DNA from: an uncultured Pseudomonadota bacterium
Lineage (GTDB): Bacteria; Pseudomonadota; Zetaproteobacteria; Mariprofundales; Mariprofundaceae
NCBI GenBank assembly: GCA_913055645.1
Contig: CAJXLC010000001.1
Span: 1-64,000 of the forward strand
Direction of reading: 5' to 3'
DNA: 64,000 bases
Part shown: positions 55,400-64,000 of the stretch, one piece after another
How positions within the stretch are numbered: position 1 is the stretch's first letter
Layout: every line of letters begins with the position of its first letter
The notes under the pieces: model-generated
Database searches by the model: none
Seen by the model: the letters and a program-made list of their open reading frames with translations, nothing else
Told to the model about the DNA's origin: nothing
Translations under genes and position numbers: made by a program

Positions 55400-56776
55400 T
55401 TGAAAGTTTTCCAACCGCTTATTGGTATGATGTTTTTATTACTAACGCAGACAGCGCAAGCCATGCCAAACAGTTTTGCAGATTTAGTGGCCGCGCAACG
55501 TGACAGTGTGGTGAATATTAGTACGACAAAAAAAGTGAAAGCACAGCTAAGAATGCCTCAGGGATTGGATAGAAACTCACCATTCAATCAGTTCTTTCAT
55601 GATTTCTTGGGTCAAATACCTGAACAGGAACGTCATGCTTTGGGTACTGGTTTTATCCTTTCAACGAAAGGTTATGTGGTAACCAATAATCATGTGATTG
55701 ATGGTGCAGATGAGATTGTCGTAAAAACCAGTGATGGAAAAGAACATGATGCGGAATTGATAGGCAATGATGCCAAATTGGATGTAGCACTACTCAAGAT
55801 TAAAGCCAAGGGTTTGCAAGCTGTAAGCTTAGCAGATTCTGATAAGTTAAGAGTGGGTGATTGGGTGGTTGCGATTGGTAATCCTTTTGGTTTAGAGCAA
55901 ACGGTGACTGCGGGTATTGTTTCTGCGCGCGGACGGGTGATTGGTTCTGGCCCTTATGATGATTTTATTCAGACTGATGCAGCGATTAATCCCGGTAATT
56001 CAGGTGGTCCATTATTTAATACTAAAGGGGAAGTGGTAGGAATAAATACTGCGATTTACTCCCGTAGTGGTGGTAATAATGGCATTGGTTTTGCAATTCC
56101 TATCAACTTAGTACATTCAATTTTTGATGAATTGCGTAAAACAGGGCATGTGCAGCGCGCGCGCTTGGGTGTTGCCATTCGTGATGTTGATAAAGATACG
56201 ATGAAAGCTTTGGGATTAAAGAATAAAAACGGCGCATTGGTTATGCAGGTTGAAGGTGGATCTGCTGCTGATAAGGCACATGTCCAAGCAGGCGATGTTA
56301 TTATAGCTATGGATAAAAAGAGCATTAAATCATCACATGACTTACCTATTCGTGTGGCTCGGCATCATCCAGGTGATAAAGTTATCTTGCGTATTATTCG
56401 TGACGGCAGGAAAATTGATGTTCCTGTCGTAGTTGAAGCGATGAAAGAGTCAACGTTGGCAAGTAGTAAGGGTCAGAAGAAAGTGAAAGCCACTTTAGGG
56501 TTAACACTTACTGAACTAGATAAGGTTATGCGCAAAAATCTTGAAGTGCGTATTCAATATGGTTTGGTTGTAAGCAATGTACAACGTGGTTCAGCTGCAG
56601 CTAGAGCTGGAATTAAGAAGGGCGATGTGTTGTATAGAGTTGATCGGAAAAACGTTAAAAGTTTATCTGATTTGAGGAAAATTATAGACCACGCCGAGCC
56701 TGGTAGTGCGTTGGGTGTGAATATTGATAGGCATGGTGACCAAGCATTCACGATGCTTCGCTTGCCTAAGAAATAA
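55400..56776 (+). CDS. degQ: DegQ/DegP-like periplasmic serine endoprotease
   Basis: 458-aa HtrA protease: signal peptide ending TAQA (about 21), trypsin-like domain with catalytic His in TNNHVIDGA, Asp in KLDVALLKI and Ser201 in GNSGGPLF, then two PDZ domains (about 262-350 and 365-450). Handles misfolded envelope proteins. The start is TTG 55400, 5 nt after AAAAGGAG; no better start precedes the signal peptide. Begins 96 bp after rnfH. Confidence 0.94.
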   Translation: MKVFQPLIGMMFLLLTQTAQAMPNSFADLVAAQRDSVVNISTTKKVKAQLRMPQGLDRNSPFNQFFHDFLGQIPEQERHALGTGFILSTKGYVVTNNHVIDGADEIVVKTSDGKEHDAELIGNDAKLDVALLKIKAKGLQAVSLADSDKLRVGDWVVAIGNPFGLEQTVTAGIVSARGRVIGSGPYDDFIQTDAAINPGNSGGPLFNTKGEVVGINTAIYSRSGGNNGIGFAIPINLVHSIFDELRKTGHVQRARLGVAIRDVDKDTMKALGLKNKNGALVMQVEGGSAADKAHVQAGDVIIAMDKKSIKSSHDLPIRVARHHPGDKVILRIIRDGRKIDVPVVVEAMKESTLASSKGQKKVKATLGLTLTELDKVMRKNLEVRIQYGLVVSNVQRGSAAARAGIKKGDVLYRVDRKNVKSLSDLRKIIDHAEPGSALGVNIDRHGDQAFTMLRLPKK

Positions 56777-56777
56777 G

Positions 56778-57027
56778 ATGATAGCGGTTCCTGCGTTACA
56801 GTTGATGAGTCGTAAAGCATGTTGCTTATGCAAAGATGCCGAAGTGATGTTGGCGACTTTTGTAGCGCAGGAACGTTGTACTTTAAAGTGCTTGATGTGG
56901 ATCAAGATATGACTTTGGCAGCATTGTATGGCATGGATGTGCCTGTGTTCCTTGTGCAGAAAGAGGTGCGCTGCATGCACCGTATAGAAGAACAAGATAT
57001 TGAAGTATTATTGGCGGAGGTTGCTGC

Positions 57028-57034
<7 letters not shown>
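56778..57034 (+). CDS. Glutaredoxin-like protein read through a -1 frameshift
   Basis: Frame 1 from ATG 56778 gives the redox end (MSRKACCLCKDAEVMLATFV) and stops at 56912. The continuation LDVDQDMTLAALYGMDVPVF and HRIEEQDIEVLLAE, the thioredoxin-fold remainder of the glutaredoxin/DUF836 family, is in the -1 frame and stops at 57034. The two fit at the heptamer TTTAAAG (56882-56888, read T-TTA-AAG), the X-XXY-YYZ slippery pattern. AGGA lies 9 nt upstream, and a 6-bp hairpin CTTGAT-GTGG-ATCAAG lies at 56891-56906. It is either programmed frameshifting, a recent pseudogene, or a sequencing indel. The fused 85-aa protein would precede tlpA in a redox operon. Confidence 0.7.
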
Positions 57035-59603
<2,569 letters not shown>

Positions 59604-59629
59604 CTAAAACCTTATGGTGCCGAGCATAT

Positions 59630-59703
59630 TGGGGAATCGTCTAGCGGCAGGACTGCGGACTCTGACTCCGCCAACCGTGGTTCGAATCCACGTTCCCCAG
59701 CCA
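59630..59703 (+). tRNA. tRNA-Gln (anticodon CUG)
   Basis: 74-nt cloverleaf: acceptor TGGGGAA/TTCCCCA with discriminator G and encoded CCA; anticodon stem GCGGA/TCCGC with loop CTCTGAC, anticodon CTG at 59662-59664; T-loop TTCGAAT. The U1-A72 pair is typical for tRNA-Gln. Confidence 0.96.
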
Positions 59704-59890
59704 AACAAAAAGCTATATTTAGCAACAAATATTAAGCCTTCGAGAAATCGGAGGCTTTTTTATTTTGTGTAAAATAGGTGTAAAATAGGTGTGTAGTTTT
59801 TTTTGCACCTATGGCAATCCCACCATTTTTAACTCCTGTTATTTTTCGGGGAGGATTACCCCTGTAAACAAAAAAGCTATATATAGCAAG
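59703..59890. repeat. Near-identical direct repeats beside tRNA-Gln (possible att scar)
   Basis: AAACAAAAAGCTATATTTAG followed by CAA (59703-59725) recurs with two changes at 59867-59890. Two 11-bp tandem copies of GTGTAAAATAG lie between (59767-59788). Such repeats at the 3' end of a tRNA, next to an integrase remnant, fit an attachment-site remnant. Confidence 0.45.
59734..59762 (+). terminator. Terminator of the tRNA-Gln unit
   Basis: The stem AAGCCTTCGA/TCGGAGGCTT (one mismatch or wobble) at 59734-59757 is followed by a T run, 31 bp after the tRNA. Confidence 0.8.
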
Positions 59891-59944
59891 GGTTTAAATG
59901 TTGTATAACATTGCACCAACGAAAAATAAGTGAACCATATTTCA

Positions 59945-60262
59945 TTAATCAAGTTTAGACACAAGGTCTTTAGCAGTAGGGTGGTAATACCTTAACAACA
60001 TTCGTGTATCTTTGTGACCTGTGATTTTTGCTAATTCGTGAACTTGAAATTTAGTTGCAAGTCGCGAAGTTGCTTCATGCCGTAAATCGTGAAAGGTTAA
60101 ATTCTTTATTTTAGCGGCAACACATGCCTGTTTGAATAGGGCATATATTGCTCGTGATGTTGTATTAAATATAACTGAATTCTGTGGTAATGATTTTAAT
60201 ATAGAAACTGCCTTATTAGATAAAGGTACAATTCTTGAATCGCCATTTTTTATTTTGTGGAA
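59945..60262 (-). pseudogene. C-terminal remnant of a tyrosine recombinase (integrase)
   Basis: The minus strand encodes about 106 residues that match only the catalytic end of phage-type integrases: KIKNGDSRIVPLS, LTFHDLRHEATSRLA (His-x-x-Arg-His), ITGHKDTRM (His) and the nucleophile Tyr in LLRYYHPTA, ending at TAA 59947-59945. The N-terminal domain and the first catalytic Arg are missing. Upstream the frame runs into a nine-base G run (plus strand 60264-60272) and unrelated sequence. It is very probably a relic of an element integrated at tRNA-Gln. Confidence 0.85.
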
Positions 60263-60349
60263 TGGGGGGGGGCGAATAGGAGGGGGTACCCACTATAGTA
60301 TAAGAAATCTAAATCAACTGATAGATCGAGAAATAAATACTTGAGTGAT

Positions 60350-62308
60350 TTAACTTGAAGGAACCAATTTGCCGCGTTTTATTTTGAATATTTTGAACGT
60401 TTTATTGCCAACGCCAAATTTATCAAAATATACATGTCCACTTTTGTTAGGGAAGCCTTCTGAATCATGCATAGCTTGCATAGCACTATGACCATGTAAC
60501 CCTAAACGGCTACCAAGCAATGTTGCAATGCGGGTAGAATCATAGGCTATGACAAATAGTTTTTTAGGCTGGCCTTGCCCCCATATTTCTCGGTATTCCT
60601 CTAGAAAGTTGGATATATCTTGATAGTTTGTTTTATTTTGAATAAAACGAGCAGAAGATAAATTACGACCTCTGTCATCAAGCAAATGCCCATCCATCCA
60701 ACGGCTGCTGCCGAGCATTGGAATATTACGAATATCAACATAGGCTAACTGCCCAGCTAATTCAGAGACTTGTTTCCCACTTGTTGCGATATAAAGGCCA
60801 TCAATTCCAGCGGGCATATGCACTTCAAGATTCAGCTCTGGTGAAAATAATGCGAGGTCAGACAATAATTCTTCCAATAATGCTTCATCATCGGATTTTT
60901 CACGCAGGTCATTGAGTACATCACGCTGATCTAGATTGTTTTCATTTAATGCGATATTGCTGGTTATTTCACCACCCAAACGTGTGAATTCATCCGCAAA
61001 AGCATCGGCTTCATTCGTCTCGCTTTGGCTGTTTCCATGAATCACAGCCATGCGTTGCATGCCTTGATTGATACTGTTTTGAGCCATAAAAACTGCTTGT
61101 GTATTTTTTGCTGTATTATGTACAAACAGTGCAGGTGATGCTCCAGCAAGATTATTTTGTTTACTTAGACTTATAATGGGGATATTTTTTTTCAAATATG
61201 GGAGCAATGCTCCTGTATGTTTGCTTAATAGCGGACCAATAATCCAATCAACACCTTGTTCGTTTAAACTTTTATAAGCTGCAATGGCTGCATCAATGCC
61301 ATCACCAGTATCTTTGATATATAGGTGAAGATTACCCTGTTTTTGCTCGCTCATAGCCAAGCGAATGCCATTTAAAGCTTGTTTTCCGAAGTGGGCATAG
61401 GTTCCTGTAAGCGGCAATAAAACACCAATATATATATCCTGTGTATTACCGGATGCCCAACGTTTTATTTTTTGTGTGACTGGCAGGTAAGGGGCATTAT
61501 CTGAGAGTACAGCTGATAAGCGTTGAAGGTTTTCAATATGACCAGACATCAATTGCAAGCGAGCGAAATGAGAATATATCATCGCATCTTTTTGTGGGGA
61601 AATGATAGCTGACTGCTGCAATGAAAGTAGCTGATCGAGCGATAAATTAGCTGCTATCGCACGCAACCATTCATCTTGATGTGTTATATCGATATGTGCG
61701 GCTGCCAAATACCAGTTAATGGTATATTCATGGCCAGCATTAAGTGATTCAGTGCGTCCTAAGGCAAGTGCTTGATCTGCCAATTCACGGGTAAGACGTG
61801 GATGTTGCAACGTCTGCGTTAACTCAGCTAATATCATATCAGACTGCTCTGTCGTGGGTGAAAGTGCGATGTCTGTTTCAATCTCTTGTGATTTCCACCA
61901 CAAGGCTATCCAAAAATGAGCATAAGCAGCCAAGGCATGGTTGGGGTACTCTTGTAGAAGAAGATTGGTGTCAGCAAGGGCATTGGGATAATGATTTTTT
62001 AGAAGAAGTTCAACGCGGCGGAAGGCAGCTTCCTCCTTGAGAGGGCTTGGCGATTCATTGGATAAACGCTGCAGCTTATCCAATGCAATATCCAATGAGT
62101 CTGGTTCATTTGCTAATTGCAGTAATTCAGCAATTTCTTGTGAATTTTGGGGAGGGGCAAGCAATTGTATGGTAGATATGTCTTTTTGATGGGTGGAAGC
62201 ACTGTCTGAATGAATAGGCTGTTTGTGTGGCTCACATGCAGTTAATAGACTTACAATAAGAAGCATGAGGATTGCAGAGAAGGTGAAAGTTGGATAAAGT
62301 CGATTCAT
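60350..62308 (-). CDS. lpoA: LppC/LpoA-family lipoprotein (PBP activator)
   Basis: 652-aa outer-membrane lipoprotein: lipobox LLTAC at about residue 25, helical TPR-like N-domain (about 40-290), and a periplasmic binding protein-like C-domain (about 310-640: YIGVLLPLTGTYAHFGKQAL, VDWIIGPLLS). In E. coli LpoA activates PBP1A for peptidoglycan synthesis. The start 62308 directly precedes the signal peptide; longer in-frame forms run into rsmI. lpoA-rsmI-yraN-SIS is the E. coli neighbourhood too. Confidence 0.9.
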   Translation of the reverse strand: MNRLYPTFTFSAILMLLIVSLLTACEPHKQPIHSDSASTHQKDISTIQLLAPPQNSQEIAELLQLANEPDSLDIALDKLQRLSNESPSPLKEEAAFRRVELLLKNHYPNALADTNLLLQEYPNHALAAYAHFWIALWWKSQEIETDIALSPTTEQSDMILAELTQTLQHPRLTRELADQALALGRTESLNAGHEYTINWYLAAAHIDITHQDEWLRAIAANLSLDQLLSLQQSAIISPQKDAMIYSHFARLQLMSGHIENLQRLSAVLSDNAPYLPVTQKIKRWASGNTQDIYIGVLLPLTGTYAHFGKQALNGIRLAMSEQKQGNLHLYIKDTGDGIDAAIAAYKSLNEQGVDWIIGPLLSKHTGALLPYLKKNIPIISLSKQNNLAGASPALFVHNTAKNTQAVFMAQNSINQGMQRMAVIHGNSQSETNEADAFADEFTRLGGEITSNIALNENNLDQRDVLNDLREKSDDEALLEELLSDLALFSPELNLEVHMPAGIDGLYIATSGKQVSELAGQLAYVDIRNIPMLGSSRWMDGHLLDDRGRNLSSARFIQNKTNYQDISNFLEEYREIWGQGQPKKLFVIAYDSTRIATLLGSRLGLHGHSAMQAMHDSEGFPNKSGHVYFDKFGVGNKTFKIFKIKRGKLVPSS

Positions 62309-63158
62309 GGACTCGCAAGATAACCCGATACATACATCTGGACAATTATTCATCGTAGCTACGCCGATTGGAAATTTGGCTGACATGACATATCGTGCCA
62401 TTGAAACATTAAAAAATGTGGATTGGATTGCTGCTGAAGATACGCGGGTAAGTGGTCGACTGTTGGAATATTATGACATCAAAACGGCAATGTTTGCTTG
62501 CCATGATCACAATGAAGCCAAGGTCGCGGAAGGCATGTTGGAGCGTTTACAAGCTGGAGAATCGGGAGCACTTATTTCTGATGCGGGTACACCGCTCATC
62601 AACGACCCTGGTTACCGTTTGGTGCGTAAAATACGTCAAGCTGGTTTGAGTGTAGTCCCCATTCCAGGGGCATGTAGTCCGATTACTGCTTTATGTGCGT
62701 CGGGTTTGGCAACAGATCAATTTACTTATATGGGGTTTTTAGCGCGTAGTGGTCGCACGCGAACGCTACAATTACAAGCAGTTGCGGATGCAGAACATAC
62801 ATGTGTATTCCTTGAATCTCCCAAACGCATTGTGAAAACATTACAACATTTGGCATCTGTCGTAGGCTCAAAAGAAATATGCATAGGTCGCGAACTAACT
62901 AAATTGCATGAAGAATTTGTATCTGGAAGCGTATCTGAAGTGATCGCACATTTTGATGAGCATGCACCTCGCGGTGAAATGGTGGTGATGGTTGGTGTTT
63001 CACAAGTGGTTGAGGAAATCACCGATGAGATGATTTTAATCGAAGCGAAAAAAGAGATTTATACAACATTATCTCCTTCTGCACGGGCTCGAACAGTCGC
63101 TCAGAAGTTGAATGTGAAACGTTCGCGGGTTTATGATGTGCTGATGGCAGGGTTGTGA
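62307..63158 (+). CDS. rsmI: 16S rRNA (cytidine-2'-O)-methyltransferase RsmI
   Basis: 283 aa of the SAM-dependent tetrapyrrole-methylase fold: LFIVATPIGNLADMTYRAIE (in part), AAEDTRVSGRLL, ALISDAGTPLINDPGYRLV (in part), and VPIPGACSPITALCASG. It methylates C1402 of 16S rRNA. Its ATG overlaps the lpoA ATG on the other strand by 2 bp; neither side shows a strong Shine-Dalgarno. Confidence 0.96.
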   Translation: MDSQDNPIHTSGQLFIVATPIGNLADMTYRAIETLKNVDWIAAEDTRVSGRLLEYYDIKTAMFACHDHNEAKVAEGMLERLQAGESGALISDAGTPLINDPGYRLVRKIRQAGLSVVPIPGACSPITALCASGLATDQFTYMGFLARSGRTRTLQLQAVADAEHTCVFLESPKRIVKTLQHLASVVGSKEICIGRELTKLHEEFVSGSVSEVIAHFDEHAPRGEMVVMVGVSQVVEEITDEMILIEAKKEIYTTLSPSARARTVAQKLNVKRSRVYDVLMAGL

Positions 63159-63511
63159 GCACTAAAAAGGGGCGTAAAGCAGAAGATGTAGCAGCGCGTT
63201 ATTTGCAAAGGCATGGTTATGAGATTTTAGATCGCAATGCGCGTGGTGGTCGAGGCGAATTAGATATTGTTGCACGGTTAGAAGAAATTTTGGCTTTTGT
63301 AGAAGTAAAAGCGCATAAACATCGTGACTCAAGCCTTGAAGCTGTGCATGCGAATAAATGTGAGCGGTTGAGGTCGGCTGCTTTGGCATGGTTGGCAAAG
63401 CATCCCAAACATGCAACATTGCAATGCCGTTTTGATTTAATCATTCTAACGCCGAGGCGAGGCATTGTTTGCTTACCAAAGCTTGAGCATTTGAAAGATA
63501 TATTTAGATAA
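63155..63511 (+). CDS. yraN: YraN family (UPF0102) endonuclease-like protein
   Basis: 118-aa protein with a Holliday-junction-resolvase-like fold: KKGRKAEDVAARYLQRHGY, ARGGRGELDIVAR and LAFVEVKAHKH with the metal-binding Asp and Glu-x-Lys. Starts at GTG 63155, overlapping the rsmI stop (GTGA). Function unproven. Confidence 0.93.
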   Translation: MSTKKGRKAEDVAARYLQRHGYEILDRNARGGRGELDIVARLEEILAFVEVKAHKHRDSSLEAVHANKCERLRSAALAWLAKHPKHATLQCRFDLIILTPRRGIVCLPKLEHLKDIFR

Positions 63512-63526
63512 AGGATCCCTTATTTG

Positions 63527-64000
63527 ATGCAAGATTTAATTAGAAAAGCCCTGTTGGATGGCATTGAATTACGCCAGAAATGCGCTGAGCCATTGTTAAA
63601 ACCTTTGGCAGATGCCGCGGATATGATGGTGCAGTGTCTACAATCTGGTGGTAAAATTTTAGCTTGTGGTAATGGTGGTTCGGCAGCCGATGCGCAGCAT
63701 TTTGTTGCTGAATTGGTCAATCGTTTTGAAATAAATCGCCGCGCTTTGGCAGCAGTTTCGCTTACCAATGATGCTTCAGTGATGACCAGTATTGCCAATG
63801 ATTTCGAATTTAATGCAGTGTTTTCACGGCAAGTTGAGGCATTGGGTCGCGCTGGCGATGTATTACTTGCGATTTCAACCAGTGGTGACTCAGAGAATGT
63901 GTTAAAAGCCATAGATGAGGCAACGAGTTTGGAGCTAAAAAGTGTTGCTTTAACGGGGCGTAATGGTGGTATGATGGGCATGTATGATGGGGTGGATGTA
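63527..64000 (+). CDS. gmhA: SIS-domain phosphoheptose isomerase (GmhA/DiaA-like), partial
   Basis: The first 158 codons of a SIS protein; the gene runs past the window end. It begins MQDLIRKALLDGIELRQKC and shows the sugar-phosphate loops CGNGGSAADAQHFVAEL, SIANDFEFNAVFSRQVEALG (in part) and LAISTSGDSENVLKA. GmhA makes heptose for the lipopolysaccharide core; DiaA, its paralogue at this locus in E. coli, controls DnaA. The GNGGS and DxQH residues favour GmhA activity, but the place favours either. Confidence 0.85.
   Translation, partial: MQDLIRKALLDGIELRQKCAEPLLKPLADAADMMVQCLQSGGKILACGNGGSAADAQHFVAELVNRFEINRRALAAVSLTNDASVMTSIANDFEFNAVFSRQVEALGRAGDVLLAISTSGDSENVLKAIDEATSLELKSVALTGRNGGMMGMYDGVDV

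Noticed and set aside
59767-59890. CRISPR array
   Set aside because: Only two adjacent 11-bp copies and two longer repeats exist, without regular unique spacers; they fit an att-type remnant instead. No other array is visible in the window.
60132-60344. 70-codon plus-strand frame in the integrase region
   Set aside because: It is antisense to the integrase remnant, which has clear catalytic motifs, and crosses a nine-base G run.

Overview
The window is a 64 kb, moderately AT-rich chromosomal segment from a Gram-negative bacterium. It carries a BamA/BamB outer-membrane assembly system, a full set of early lipid A genes, type IV pilus retraction ATPases and several Proteobacteria-type operons (pabC-mltG-tmk-holB, yfgM-bamB-der-ratA-rnfH, lpoA/rsmI-yraN-SIS). 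LpxI replaces LpxH, several sensor proteins are present, and porin-glnK-amtB units are duplicated. I infer a marine or freshwater proteobacterium outside the classical gamma group. A Zetaproteobacteria lineage of the low-GC Ghiorsea/Mariprofundus kind is my best guess, but nothing here proves it (no 16S rRNA).

Layout. 0-12.7 kb: a Cache-HAMP-PAS hybrid histidine kinase; a DUF4389 protein with a histone-H1-like tail; an RlmL-like rRNA methyltransferase followed by a 121-bp palindromic element; ilvA diverging from pabC-mltG-(small ORF)-tmk-holB; then a CBS-PAS hybrid kinase in one operon with a NrtS-type nitrate/nitrite transporter. 12.9-22.3 kb: metG-DUF2062-fructosamine kinase; a Rossmann-GGDEF fusion; xthA; a CaCA cation exchanger that seems to start at AUU; and cvfB-(HTH-less LexA-like protease)-ybiB. 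22.5-27 kb: an ammonium island, torF-like porin-glnK-amtB-terminator-glnK-amtB, with a sigma-54-like promoter. 27-43 kb: argB, a His-rich exported peptide, then the long cell-growth operon rpsB-tsf-pyrH-frr-uppS-cdsA-dxr-rseP-bamA-(31-codon ORF)-lpxD-fabZ-lpxA-lpxI-lpxB. 43-51 kb: three PilT/PilU-family ATPases, apbE, a stand-alone class III nucleotide cyclase and acnA. 51-59.6 kb: yfgM-bamB-der-ratA-rnfH, a DegQ protease, a frameshifted glutaredoxin-like gene, tlpA and ligA. 59.6-64 kb: tRNA-Gln with an integrase remnant (scar of a lost element), lpoA-like head-to-head with rsmI-yraN, and a SIS-domain isomerase cut by the window end.

Much of the content is housekeeping for translation, isoprenoid/phospholipid/lipid A synthesis and outer-membrane assembly. 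Nitrogen uptake (two Amt/PII pairs and NrtS) and signalling (two hybrid kinases, one diguanylate cyclase, one nucleotide cyclase) are the accessory themes. The most unusual observation is the glutaredoxin-like gene at 56778-57034. It is readable only through a -1 shift that falls exactly on a canonical TTTAAAG slippery heptamer, with a hairpin just downstream and a weak Shine-Dalgarno-like element upstream. Other points are the AUU start, the 31-codon ORF in the place usually taken by skp, and the LexA-like protease without a DNA-binding domain.
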